Source: Qipengyuania_B sp965214525 (GTDB lineage Bacteria; Pseudomonadota; Alphaproteobacteria; Sphingomonadales; Sphingomonadaceae). Taken from it: a stretch of 24,447 nucleotides of DNA. The notes under the pieces were generated by a model. The model did not search any database and was not told the DNA's origin. It was given only the letters and a program-made list of their open reading frames with translations. Positions 15,622 to 23,783 of this stretch are shown in pieces. The translations under genes were made by a program, and so were the position numbers. The stretch spans positions 1 to 24,447 of the forward strand of contig CBDCCB010000004.1 in the NCBI GenBank assembly GCA_965214525.1, in the 5' to 3' direction. Each line of letters begins with the position of its first letter. Positions within the stretch are counted from its first letter, which is position 1.

Positions 15622-16032
15622 GGCTGGCGATGGTTGACAAGCCGGAGAGCCGCTGGCTTCAGGCTAGCCGGCTATGCACCGTACAGGGCGGAGCGTTCGA
15701 TAATATGCGCGAACGGGTGTCAAGCACCAGCAGCTTGCCCTCTTGCTCTTGACCGAGAGCATGCCGTTAGAAGTGGTAAAGTCCGCTGCGGGCAAGGGCG
15801 TGCGAAGGTCAAGCGGACCAAAGCCGGTACCAGCGAGCCAAGGCGCCGCAGCGCGATGCACGCGCTGGAATGCTCCGCTTAGCTACGAAGGACCGTAAGC
15901 CCGCATTGCCGCGTTGCTGTCTTCGCAACAAGATTCAACGAATGCCCAAGCGAATGCTCCGGGTTCTGAGCAATGGCACCCCCGATGAAGTAATCACCAG
16001 CTGCCCGAACTCTGCAGAATGCCCATGCAGCG
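15622..16032. other. 411-bp gene-free stretch between convergent EPS operons
   Basis: This region lies between the stop of the GT4 gene and the stop of the leftward kinase gene. Six-frame reading gives only short open frames (65-82 codons) with no recognisable motif, no good ribosome-binding site and conflicting frames on both strands. Visible structure: a bulged hairpin at 15648-15673, a 7-bp inverted repeat GTCCGCT/AGCGGAC (15781-15787 and 15812-15818), and a second 7-bp pair CTTGACC/GGTCAAG (15748-15754 and 15807-15813). A perfect TTGACA at 15634 has no matching -10. There are no transposase remnants or target-site duplications that I can recognise. It could hold terminators, a small RNA or a decayed gene. 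Confidence 0.5.
15648..15673 (+). terminator. Hairpin after the rightward EPS operon, possible terminator without a U-tract
   Basis: AGCCG pairs with CGGCT, and inside it CTGGC pairs with GCTAG (one G-U), with one bulged C and a 5-nt loop TTCAG. It begins 26 nt after the GT4 stop. No run of T follows, so it is not a classical intrinsic terminator; it may instead protect the 3' end or assist Rho-dependent ending. Confidence 0.3.
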
Positions 16033-16827
16033 TCAGCGGTTGTAGTACCGGCTATACGCGCGCGAGGTGCCGCCATAGCCGTAGGCGTCGATGACGCCGC
16101 CGCGATAGCGGTTGAGTACCGCCCCAACCGGTACCGCCGGGCGCAGCAATTCCATCGCCTGCTGCACCTCGCGCTTGGTCGAACGGCCGCTATCGACGAC
16201 CATCATATAACCATCGAGCGATTCCATGAGGATCATCGCATCATCGTTCGCGAAGACCGGCGGCAGATCGACGATGACGATCGCCTTGCTGGACTGCGCG
16301 CGGAGCCGTCCGATCAGCGTGTCGTACCGTTCGCCGGACAGGAATGTCGTGGAATCCTCGCTCGTCACATGGGTCGGCAGGACGACCAGCGGCAGCCCCT
16401 CGATCCGCATTGCGATATCTTCGAGCCGGTCGACTTTCCCTTCAAGGAAGCTAGTCACTCCATGCTCGAACTCGATGCCGAGATTTTGCCCGATACTGCC
16501 GCGGCGAAGGTCCATATCGACCAGGAACACCGTGAAATCGTTCAACCGCGCCAGCGCCGCCGCCAGGTTGAGCGACATCAGCGACTTTCCGGCCGTAGGG
16601 GCCGGGGAAGTGATCCCGACGAAGTTCATCTTCAGCAATTCCAGCTGCTTGGTAAACTTGGTCCGCATGAGGTTGAACGGGCGTGACCGGATATCGCGAC
16701 TATCGAAAGCAACGACATGGTTCTTTTCGATCACGCGCATGTCCGGGCGATGCACGGCGAGGTCCGACATCACCATCGGCGGGAAACGCCGTTGATCCAG
16801 GGTGGCTTGATTGGGCATCTCGGTCAT
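16033..16827 (-). CDS. P-loop tyrosine autokinase of the EPS system (CpsD/CapB/Wzc kinase-domain type)
   Basis: A 264-aa cytoplasmic BY-kinase that works with the Wzz/Wzc-type partner encoded just upstream to control EPS chain length and export through cycles of tyrosine autophosphorylation. Walker A is SPAPTAGKSLMSLNLA (residues 74-89, with the GKS), Walker A' is VFLVDMDLRRG near 100-110, and Walker B is AIVIVDLPPV near 180. The C-terminus is a tyrosine cluster (DAYGYGGTSRAYSRYYNR) containing five tyrosines, as expected for the autophosphorylated tail. The start is ATG at 16827, which shares one base with the partner's stop (TGATG). A TTG three nt earlier is also open. In the classic Gram-negative Wzc the kinase and membrane domains are fused; here they are separate genes, as in exosortase-linked and Gram-positive systems. 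Confidence 0.9.
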   Translation of the reverse strand: MTEMPNQATLDQRRFPPMVMSDLAVHRPDMRVIEKNHVVAFDSRDIRSRPFNLMRTKFTKQLELLKMNFVGITSPAPTAGKSLMSLNLAAALARLNDFTVFLVDMDLRRGSIGQNLGIEFEHGVTSFLEGKVDRLEDIAMRIEGLPLVVLPTHVTSEDSTTFLSGERYDTLIGRLRAQSSKAIVIVDLPPVFANDDAMILMESLDGYMMVVDSGRSTKREVQQAMELLRPAVPVGAVLNRYRGGVIDAYGYGGTSRAYSRYYNR

Positions 16828-18275
16828 CAACTTGCTGCTCCGGAAAGGCCGGGAATGAAACGACGCCAGCCGGGCGTATCCAACGTTGAGCGCGCGCTGA
16901 GGATGGGCACGACGCCAAGCGGGTTCTCCCCGGTAGCCGCGGCCAGACTTTCCGGATCGCGGATCGGGCGACGAAACAATTCGATCGCCAGCGCCAGCGC
17001 AATGCCAAGTGCCAGGCCGCCACCGATGCAGATCGCAAGGATCATCAGCCGGTCCGGCCAGATCGGCTCGTCCGGCACGATCGGCGGTTCCACCACCGCC
17101 AGGCGCTCCGCCACTTGTTCATCCTCGGCCTTCACGCCCGCGCGGGCGGCCGTTAGGCGGTTCTGCACGTCCTGGTATCGGTTGTTCAGGCCGCTCAAAT
17201 CCTGCTGCAGGTTGGCGATCTCCTGCTGGACCAGCGGTACGCGCGATTGCACGGACAAGCGTGCATTGATCTGCGCTTCTTCATTGGCTCGTGCGGCCTG
17301 AAGTGCGGCGATCTGCCGGTTGTTGAATTCGATCTGCCGGTCAAGGCTTTCGGTCGGCAGACGGCGTACCGTCTGGCGGGCGAGCACCTTCGCCTCGGCG
17401 AGCTGGTTCTTCGCCAGCACAACATCGGGATGGGTTTCGGCATATACGGCGCGCGCGGCCGCCAGGCGAGCCTCGGCCGCTGCGACGTTCGGATCGCGTT
17501 CGTCGGCGCTTGAAAGCTGGCTCTTCTGCGCCACCAGCATCGAGTTTTCGCGCTGCAGCCCGGCGATCTGTGCGTCATATCCGCCGCGATTGCCGATCAC
17601 AGAGCCGCCCACGCTCGCCAATGCGCTGCCGTTGCGCGCGCTGATCGTGGAGATCTGGTTCTGGATAGTGCTGATTTGCCGTTCCAATTCGACAGACTGA
17701 TCGGTCAGGAAATCGACGGTGTTCGTAGCTTGCTCGACATTGCCCGATGCATCCAGCTCGAGAATGCGGTCCATCAGATCCTGGGTTACGGCCTGGGTCG
17801 CCCTGGCTTCCGAATATTCATAGCCGAGGCGAAAGGCGATCGTACGTTCGTTGGACGAATTGCCGGGCACTTCGACGCTCGTCGGTTCAAGACTGATCGA
17901 GTCGCGCATTGTTTGAATGATTTGCGACAGAGGTTGGCTTTCGCGCGCTTCGCCATACAGGCGATGCCGCTCGATCAGCGCGATAAGGTTCGGGCGGCTG
18001 ACGACTTCCGCACGGATCCTTGCGATGCGCCGATCGACCACTTCTGTTTCCAGCCCGTCGACAACGCCGCCCTGCACCTGCGCCGATTCGACCAGCAACA
18101 GCGCACTCGATTCGTACACCGGCTTGATGAACATGATCGCGGCTGCCGCAGCCAGGACGCCCAGCACGGCTGGCACAATGATCCACCACTTACGCTCCCG
18201 CAAGATCGTCGGGATCTGGGCGATCATGCTGCCGATACCGGGGCCTTCCGGCTCGTCGATTAGCGTAGCTTCCAT
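16827..18275 (-). CDS. Wzz/Wzc-type polysaccharide chain-length determinant (membrane partner of the kinase)
   Basis: A 482-aa inner-membrane co-polymerase that sets EPS chain length and links the periplasmic machinery to the cytoplasmic kinase. The first helix, WWIIVPAVLGVLAAAAAIMF, lies at about residues 30-49. The short Wzz domain follows with YESSALLLVES. A long periplasmic helical stretch rich in Gln, Glu and Ala (about 180-400, coiled-coil-like) comes next. The second helix, MILAICIGGGLALGIALAL, is near residue 425. The C-terminal cytoplasmic tail ends in GVVPILSARSTLDTPG, with no P-loop. The start is ATG at 18275, 1 nt after the barrel-protein stop. The frame opens further upstream to 18488, but that part is antisense shadow and has no homology-like content. 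The kinase is supplied by the next gene. Confidence 0.9.
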   Translation of the reverse strand: MEATLIDEPEGPGIGSMIAQIPTILRERKWWIIVPAVLGVLAAAAAIMFIKPVYESSALLLVESAQVQGGVVDGLETEVVDRRIARIRAEVVSRPNLIALIERHRLYGEARESQPLSQIIQTMRDSISLEPTSVEVPGNSSNERTIAFRLGYEYSEARATQAVTQDLMDRILELDASGNVEQATNTVDFLTDQSVELERQISTIQNQISTISARNGSALASVGGSVIGNRGGYDAQIAGLQRENSMLVAQKSQLSSADERDPNVAAAEARLAAARAVYAETHPDVVLAKNQLAEAKVLARQTVRRLPTESLDRQIEFNNRQIAALQAARANEEAQINARLSVQSRVPLVQQEIANLQQDLSGLNNRYQDVQNRLTAARAGVKAEDEQVAERLAVVEPPIVPDEPIWPDRLMILAICIGGGLALGIALALAIELFRRPIRDPESLAAATGENPLGVVPILSARSTLDTPGWRRFIPGLSGAAS

Positions 18276-18276
18276 G

Positions 18277-19533
18277 TTAGCGAACGTCCCCGAAAAGATA
18301 ACTGACCCCCAGATAGGTCTGCAAATTCCCATCCCGATCGAAAGTGTCGGTGAACGGCTTACTGTAGGAAACGTTTGCAAAAGCTGAAAGGCGCTGTGTG
18401 AATGTGTGGCGATAGCGGGCGCCGGCGGAAAGCAGTTCGCTCGAACGGTTGAGCCCGATATCGTCATCCTCGATGAAGTCACCTTCAAGAATGCGTTCGC
18501 TGCGCCGATAGGCCGCCAGCAAGTTGATCCGGCCGTTCAACGATAATTGCCGATCGTATTGGACATTCACCGATGTCGAGGTGCTGAGACCGCCAAAGGT
18601 CGTCGGGGTGGCATCGCGCGCCGCGCCGAAGCACAAATTACCGCGAACGCCGCGCTTGCACCCATTGACGCTGAGGGCGAAATCCACGTTCTCTTCCCGA
18701 TTGCCGAAACCATCGTCGATATTGGCATAGGAGACGCCAACCTGGCCGGACCAGGACAGCGTGGGCGAGACCTGCTGGCTTATCCCGACGAGAGGCGTGA
18801 TCGAATAGCTGTCGCCCCGTTCCTGGTCGAGGTAGTCGTTCTTGTTGACCGATACATTCGCCTGCAACCGAGTGCGCTCGCTCAATTGCCGCGCATAGCC
18901 AAGGCTTGCACCGGCCGAGCGATAGTCACGCCCGAAATCGCCCTCCGTTGCGCTTCCTTGCGCGGACAGTCCGACCGAAAGCGAATCGATGGGCGAGATC
19001 GTGCGGGTCAACGCACCGCGTACCGACAGCGTGGAGATACGCCGCCCCGTTCCCGCTACCGTGGGATCGATCAGGGGGAACTCGGGCACTTCGTCCGGCT
19101 CGAGCGCGATTAGATCGTCGGTTCCCACAAAGAGGCTGTTTTGCGCATAGGACTGGCTGGACAAGAACTGCAGGCCGCCCGAAAGCCCGGTGCGCTCGTC
19201 CAGGCGCGTCTGCCCATCGGCGCTTACCTGAACGCGTTCGTTATCGCGAACGCCGTCGAAATAGAGATCGTAAGCGAGATTGCCACTGATGCGAAAACGG
19301 GTGATCTCGTCCACGAAGAAGACCGAAGGGGTAACCTCGACGGTCGCCCCTAACGTGCCGTTATCGTCGGACGCGCCGAGATAGGGTGCAGTCTCGTATC
19401 GCAAACCGCCCGATACGAGCACGTTCGCCCGTGTATCCGCCCCGGCAGGGGCAGACAGGGCCACCCCGAGGCAACTCGTGCCCAGCAGCATGGCCGTACG
19501 CGGAAGCATTCCCCTGGAGCGTGCATTCATCAT
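18277..19533 (-). CDS. Outer-membrane beta-barrel protein of the EPS export operon
   Basis: A 418-aa secreted protein with a signal peptide ending near residue 32 (GVALSAPAGA). The body alternates polar and hydrophobic residues in amphipathic strands with turn motifs such as LRYETAPYLGASDDN, YDLYFDGVRDNERV and YRRSERILEGDF. The last residues, TYLGVSYLFGDVR, form a terminal strand ending in an aromatic-rich segment. These are features of transmembrane beta-barrels. It resembles the outer-membrane proteins found in PEP-CTERM/exosortase-type EPS loci more than a Wza pore. The ATG at 19533 overlaps the stop of the export gene (an ATG follows at 19530), and it ends 1 nt before the chain-length gene, so all are translationally coupled. 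It may complete the outer-membrane exit path left open by the short upstream export protein; that is inference. Confidence 0.72.
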   Translation of the reverse strand: MMNARSRGMLPRTAMLLGTSCLGVALSAPAGADTRANVLVSGGLRYETAPYLGASDDNGTLGATVEVTPSVFFVDEITRFRISGNLAYDLYFDGVRDNERVQVSADGQTRLDERTGLSGGLQFLSSQSYAQNSLFVGTDDLIALEPDEVPEFPLIDPTVAGTGRRISTLSVRGALTRTISPIDSLSVGLSAQGSATEGDFGRDYRSAGASLGYARQLSERTRLQANVSVNKNDYLDQERGDSYSITPLVGISQQVSPTLSWSGQVGVSYANIDDGFGNREENVDFALSVNGCKRGVRGNLCFGAARDATPTTFGGLSTSTSVNVQYDRQLSLNGRINLLAAYRRSERILEGDFIEDDDIGLNRSSELLSAGARYRHTFTQRLSAFANVSYSKPFTDTFDRDGNLQTYLGVSYLFGDVR

Positions 19534-20147
19534 GGAACAATGACCGTATCACCGCTTTCGATGCGGACCAGGTTGGCGCGTTCCACGTCCTGCGTCGAAA
19601 CCCCCGATTTGAACAGCGGGGCCATCCGCACGCGCAAGGTGCGGATACGGTCGCCATTCTTCCGGATGATGACCACCTCGTTCAAATTCGCGAACTCGTT
19701 CGGTCCGCCAGCCAAGCTGAGGGCTTCGAGGACATTGACGTACCGGCCCGGCTGAAAGCTTCCAGGTGAGTTGACCCGGCCCATGACGGAAAACTGCAGC
19801 CCCGTGGGAGCGACCGATACCGTGGTTTGCGGCACGTCGCCACGATACTGATCGCGCAAGCCCTGGCGAATGCGGCTTTCCAGTTCCTGCGGCAACATCC
19901 CGGCGACGTTGATCTGGCCGACCAACGGAAAAGCAATGGTGCCATCGGGCAACACATTTACCGTACGTTGCAGCCGGTCCTCTCCCCAGACATAGATGTC
20001 CAGCGTATCGCCCGGATTGATTCGGTAATCCGAAACCTGGGCGATGTCATCGGCCGTCTGCGCGGCTACGCCGCTAAGGCCAAAACCGCTGCCGCACAGG
20101 ACCGTGAAGACGAGGGCATACACAACATTTTTTAACGCGAAGCGCAT
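19530..20147 (-). CDS. Short Wza-like polysaccharide export protein (Poly_export and SLBB domains)
   Basis: A 205-aa periplasmic export protein. Residues 1-30 form a signal peptide ending GVAAQT. The Poly_export domain opens with DYRINPGDTLDIYVWGED near residue 40 and continues VLPDGTIAFPLVGQINVAG. An SLBB domain spans about residues 118-200 (FSVMGRVNSPGSFQPGRY, VLEALSLAGGPNEFANL). Wza-type proteins normally run to about 380 aa with further SLBB repeats and a C-terminal outer-membrane helix. Those are absent, and no lipobox cysteine stands at the cleavage site. This short form is typical of exosortase-associated EPS loci. It is the first gene of the leftward operon. The ATG at 20147 follows an AGGAG about 11 nt upstream. 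Confidence 0.88.
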   Translation of the reverse strand: MRFALKNVVYALVFTVLCGSGFGLSGVAAQTADDIAQVSDYRINPGDTLDIYVWGEDRLQRTVNVLPDGTIAFPLVGQINVAGMLPQELESRIRQGLRDQYRGDVPQTTVSVAPTGLQFSVMGRVNSPGSFQPGRYVNVLEALSLAGGPNEFANLNEVVIIRKNGDRIRTLRVRMAPLFKSGVSTQDVERANLVRIESGDTVIVP

Positions 20148-20207
20148 AACGATGCGATCTCCTGACTGTTCTTTTCAAATCATCCGACGGCTTTATTAAG
20201 ACAAAAC
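20148..20207. promoter_or_regulatory. 60-bp divergent promoter region between the export operon and the TPR gene
   Basis: Only 60 bp separate the starts of the leftward Wza-like gene and the rightward TPR gene, so both promoters must overlap here or lie inside coding DNA. The region is AT-rich against its surroundings (20170-20206). Candidates are TATTAA at 20194-20199 for the rightward gene and TTGTCT on the minus strand (20205-20200) as a leftward -35. Neither has a good partner box at 16-18 nt. No clear operator repeat is visible. Confidence 0.35.
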
Positions 20208-21815
20208 ATGACCTCAAGCCAACGTTTTCGGCGCGTGCCAAATCGAACCGTATTGTCCCTATTCCTTTATGGGTTGTTCATATTCGGAACGACTGCCTGT
20301 GCCGATCCCGCCCAGGTTGCGGCCGAGAACGGCGCGCTGGCCGCGAACTACCTTCAAACCGGCGACCTGCCCGCTGCACGCGAAGCGGTGAACGCCGCCT
20401 TGACGGCCCGCGACGACGACATCAGCCTGCATTTGCTGCGCGGCCGTATCGAATACGCGGCGGGCGACCAGGAAGCGGCCTATAGCGCCTTCTACAACGC
20501 ACTGGCGCTTGACCCCGTCAACCCCGAGGCATTGCAAGGCGTGTCGCAACTGGGTCTTGCGACCGGCAATCTAACGGAATCGCTCAAAGCGACCGAGCGC
20601 ATCCTGTCCATGGCGCCCGAACAGCCCGACGCCCTGTTGATTCGCGGCATGCACGCTCTGTCCCGGCGCAAGTTCGACGAAGCGGCCGAATATGCCGATA
20701 CGCTGCTTCGTGTAGCGCCGGAAAACGACGATGCGAAAATCTTGCGGGCCCGGGCGCTGTACCAATTGGGGCGGAAGGACGAGGCGCTGGCAGCGGTTGG
20801 CGGACGGGGCAACCTGTCGGACCGGGCGATCACCTCGGGTACGGCCCTTACCCGGCTGGAGATCTTCCGCGACCAGCGTGACGCGGCGGGAATGGCCGCA
20901 GAGTTCCAACGTTTGCGGGGCCTGCGTCCGGACGACACCGCATTGCGGCTGGATGAAGCGAACTTCGCCTTCAAGCGCGGCAATTACGAAGCGGCAAACG
21001 GGCTGCTGGTTGCAGTGTTGACGGATGAGAATGTCGATCTGCCGGTTGCCGCTGATGCTGCCGAGCAGGCCGTCGCCATGTGGACCGAATACGGGCTCGA
21101 GAGCGTAAGCGATGGCGACTGGCAGCGCCTTGCGACCGGAACCAGCGCTGAAAGCCGGGCGCGGATCGCGCGGTATCTGCTGGACCGCGAAATGCCCGGC
21201 CGGGCAAGACCTTTAATAGCCGGTCTGGAGGGGAAGGAACGGCTCGCCTTGGGCGCGCGCCTGCAAGCCGCGCGCGGCGATGCGCGGGCCGCCCTCGCAT
21301 TGGCCAATCGCGTGCTTGGACAGGATGCGACGTATTGTTCGGCTCTGGTGGCGAGCAGCCAGGCACTCTTGCATCTTCGCCGGGTCGACAAGGCGGTGGA
21401 GAATGGGCAATTGGCGTCGACCGAATGCCCCGACCGGGTCGATGGTTACCTTGCGGCGGCGCGGGCCTACACGGCCTGGAACCGGTCGACGGCCGCTAAC
21501 CGCGTATTTGCCGAAGGGTTCGACGCGCTCCCGCAGAACCTGTTGCTGGCGACCGCTTTTGCCCAATGGCTACTGGAACGGGAGCGGGGGCGAGAGGCGG
21601 TGGCGATCACGCGCCGCTATACCCGCGATAACGCGTCCTCGGTGGCGGGGTGGAAATTGTACGGCAAGGCCTGCGCCGAGGCTAACCGCAATTGCGTTCA
21701 GGAAGCCCGCACGAAGGGGGCCGACGCGGCGACGCGCTATGGCGCGGACCTGCCGCCCGGGCAGTTGCGGCCAAACGGGCTGTTCGGACGCTTCGTAACC
21801 CGATCGGCCAACTGA
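20208..21815 (+). CDS. TPR-repeat lipoprotein of the EPS locus
   Basis: A 535-aa protein with a hydrophobic N-terminal segment (about residues 15-30) ending GTTAC at Cys31, a probable lipobox, so it is likely an acylated periplasmic lipoprotein. From about residue 38 it is built of helix-turn-helix tetratricopeptide units. Several are clear: LAANYLQTGDLPAAREAVNA, LLRGRIEYAAGDQEAAYSAF (followed by NALALDPVNPEAL), and ALSRRKFDEAAEYADTLLRV. Later units are more degenerate. TPR proteins of this size accompany exosortase-type EPS loci and are thought to scaffold export or assembly; the precise role is unknown. The ATG at 20208 lacks a good ribosome-binding site. It is divergent from the export operon, and the next gene starts 1 nt after its stop. 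Confidence 0.8.
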   Translation: MTSSQRFRRVPNRTVLSLFLYGLFIFGTTACADPAQVAAENGALAANYLQTGDLPAAREAVNAALTARDDDISLHLLRGRIEYAAGDQEAAYSAFYNALALDPVNPEALQGVSQLGLATGNLTESLKATERILSMAPEQPDALLIRGMHALSRRKFDEAAEYADTLLRVAPENDDAKILRARALYQLGRKDEALAAVGGRGNLSDRAITSGTALTRLEIFRDQRDAAGMAAEFQRLRGLRPDDTALRLDEANFAFKRGNYEAANGLLVAVLTDENVDLPVAADAAEQAVAMWTEYGLESVSDGDWQRLATGTSAESRARIARYLLDREMPGRARPLIAGLEGKERLALGARLQAARGDARAALALANRVLGQDATYCSALVASSQALLHLRRVDKAVENGQLASTECPDRVDGYLAAARAYTAWNRSTAANRVFAEGFDALPQNLLLATAFAQWLLERERGREAVAITRRYTRDNASSVAGWKLYGKACAEANRNCVQEARTKGADAATRYGADLPPGQLRPNGLFGRFVTRSAN

Positions 21816-21816
21816 A

Positions 21817-22605
21817 ATGGTGCATGCCGTCGAATTCCTGGGATTGGGCTTTCATCCGCTGGTCCAGCGTGAAACGCTCGATTGCATCGCTGCACTCGCC
21901 GGGTGCGATGGCTTTTCCTACGTCGTCACGCCCAATGTCGATCACATGGTCAAGTTGCATGAAGCCGGGGCGGCCCCCGAACTGCGGGACGCTTACGAGA
22001 ACGCCGATTTGCGCGTGTGCGACAGCCGCATCCTACAGGCGCTTGCCCGGCGATCCGGCATCAAGCTGCCCTTGGTTACGGGAAGCGACCTCACCGCCGC
22101 ATTGCTGCAGCAAGCCGACGACCGGCACTGGCGCATTGCAGTCATTGGTGGTGATCCGGCGCTACTTCGCGAACTGGAGGGGCGCTACCCTGCCGTCACC
22201 TGGTCGCTGCACCAACCGCCGATGGGCGTGCGTCACGACCCCGACGCACAATTGGCTATCGCTCGTTTCGTCGAACAGGGCGGGGCGGATGTATGGCTGT
22301 TCGCCATCGGCGCGCCCCAAAGCGAACTGATGTGCGCGCAGATTGCATCGCGGGGCAAGGCGGGCGGGGTGGCCTTGTGCATCGGCGCCTCGCTGGAATT
22401 CGTCACCGGCGCAAAATCCCGTGCGCCGCTGTGGATGCAGCGCCTGAGCCTTGAATGGCTTTATCGTCTCGCCAGCGAACCAGGCCGCCTGTGGCGGCGC
22501 TACCTCGTACAGGGGCCGCGCATCTTCACCATCTGGCGTCGCTGGAACCGCTCCGTCATTCGCCCTGGCGGCGCGTCCGGTTCCACTGCGTCTGACGTTT
22601 CGTGA
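21817..22605 (+). CDS. WecB/TagA/CpsF-family glycosyltransferase (GT26)
   Basis: A 262-aa glycosyltransferase that transfers a sugar, usually N-acetylmannosamine(uronic acid) or a glucosyl unit, to a lipid-linked acceptor. Family motifs appear in order: YVVTPNVDHMVKL near residue 35 (catalytic region), LVTGSDLTAALL near 86, FAIGAPQSEL near 165, and GASLEFVTGAKSRAPLWMQ near 190. The C-terminal amphipathic section LEWLYRLASEPGRLWRRY, which associates with the membrane in TagA, is present. The start ATG at 21817 lies 1 nt after the TPR stop, so the two are coupled. The final 50 nt overlap the 3' end of the oppositely oriented GT2 gene. Donor specificity cannot be read from sequence. Confidence 0.9.
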   Translation: MVHAVEFLGLGFHPLVQRETLDCIAALAGCDGFSYVVTPNVDHMVKLHEAGAAPELRDAYENADLRVCDSRILQALARRSGIKLPLVTGSDLTAALLQQADDRHWRIAVIGGDPALLRELEGRYPAVTWSLHQPPMGVRHDPDAQLAIARFVEQGGADVWLFAIGAPQSELMCAQIASRGKAGGVALCIGASLEFVTGAKSRAPLWMQRLSLEWLYRLASEPGRLWRRYLVQGPRIFTIWRRWNRSVIRPGGASGSTASDVS

Positions 22606-23764
22606 AAAAGCCCAGATAGACCGGGATCTTCCACAACACGTACAACGGCGCCCGCCAGGCAGCAGCCGGGTAGAGGACGGCTCGCCCCTCCTTCATCCAG
22701 GCGACGAACACCAGCGTCAAGGCGACTGCCAGCGCAATCGCGAGCGCAATGGCCGCACTCCAATCGCCCGCCAGCCAGCACAGCGCGCCGACCAGTATCA
22801 TCAGGCTGGCGCTGACCATAATGAGCAGTGCCAGCGGCGGTACCAGCAGATGCATGCCAAGGGCGGCGCGATGCCGCGACAGGCTGCGAAGCCCGTTCGC
22901 CAATAGCGGCAACGCCTCGTTGCGAGCGGTGGCGATGAAACCGTGCTCCCAACGGCTACGTTGCGCTTGCATGTCGCGATCGGCGGCAGGGTCGCTTTCG
23001 ACACGCGCCCCTTCGCACAGGTGAACGGGCACCCCATCGCGCGCCAGTTCGAGCGCGAGACGCATATCCTCGACCACGGCATCGGTGGCCAGATCCGCAT
23101 CGCGGAAGATCGCCCAGGGAAAGGCCATGCCGGTGCCGAACAACGGTATGCCTCCACCAAGCCGATACAGCCCGCGCGCCCGAACCAGGTTCTTGATCAG
23201 CAACGCGAAATTCGAGATTTGCGCGAGGGGAGTGGTGGACGGATCGCTGCGCAGGAGGTTGCGCGCCTGGACCGGTGCCTGCAATCGGTACGCCTCGCGG
23301 GCGAGCAGGGCGATACTGTCTGCGTCCATGCGGCAATCGGCGTCCAGCACCAGCACCACGTCCGGCTTTTCGGCCTGTGCCTGGCTTGCGAGATGATCGC
23401 GCCCGAAAGCGAGAGCATACCCCTTACCGCGCCGCGCCGCATCGCTGCGTTCGATCACCCGGGCTCCGGCGTCACGCGCGACTTGGGCGGTATTGTCTTG
23501 GCAATTGTCGGCAACCACCAGCACCCGCCCGTGAAGGCCGGTATCGTGAAGCACGTGGCGAAGCGTGCCCCCGATACCGTTTTCCTCGTCATGCGCGGGG
23601 ATCAGTATCACCAGTTCGGCAGCGTCTGCTCGGTCTGCTGCCCGCAAAACCCGCGGCCGCAAGCGCGGCAATCCTGATGCAACTTCGATGGCGAACCACG
23701 TCAAAGCGGCAAGGGGCGGGGCAGCCGGCAACCATGAGAGGACAATGCCAAGCGTCGTCAGCAT
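22556..23764 (-). CDS. Membrane GT2 glycosyltransferase, processive type (QxxRW motif)
   Basis: A 402-aa inner-membrane glycosyltransferase. A helix near residues 5-30 precedes the GT-A catalytic domain. Motifs are LVILIPAHDEENGIGG (about 51-66), VVADNCQDNT, the DxD metal motif VLVLDADCRMD near 140, TGMAFPWAIF, the catalytic-base region VVEDMRLALEL near 230, and QRSRWEHGF near 270, equivalent to the QxxRW motif of cellulose synthase-like processive enzymes. Two or three helices follow (about residues 305-370). It probably polymerises or adds a sugar at the membrane, but the product is unknown. The start is ATG at 23764 with no clear ribosome-binding site, 19 nt after the upstream GT4 stop. 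Its 3' end overlaps the WecB-type gene by 50 nt on the opposite strand. Confidence 0.88.
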   Translation of the reverse strand: MLTTLGIVLSWLPAAPPLAALTWFAIEVASGLPRLRPRVLRAADRADAAELVILIPAHDEENGIGGTLRHVLHDTGLHGRVLVVADNCQDNTAQVARDAGARVIERSDAARRGKGYALAFGRDHLASQAQAEKPDVVLVLDADCRMDADSIALLAREAYRLQAPVQARNLLRSDPSTTPLAQISNFALLIKNLVRARGLYRLGGGIPLFGTGMAFPWAIFRDADLATDAVVEDMRLALELARDGVPVHLCEGARVESDPAADRDMQAQRSRWEHGFIATARNEALPLLANGLRSLSRHRAALGMHLLVPPLALLIMVSASLMILVGALCWLAGDWSAAIALAIALAVALTLVFVAWMKEGRAVLYPAAAWRAPLYVLWKIPVYLGFFTKRQTQWNRTRRQGE

Positions 23765-23783
23765 GTCGATCGACGCCGCCGCG

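Noticed and set aside
15622..16032. An insertion-sequence remnant in the gene-free gap
   Set aside because: I find no terminal inverted repeats, no target duplication and no transposase-like reading frame; the small inverted repeats are internal and short.
18276..18488. N-terminal extension of the chain-length protein
   Set aside because: It overlaps the barrel-protein gene in another frame and has shadow-like composition; the ATG at 18275 fits the domain layout.
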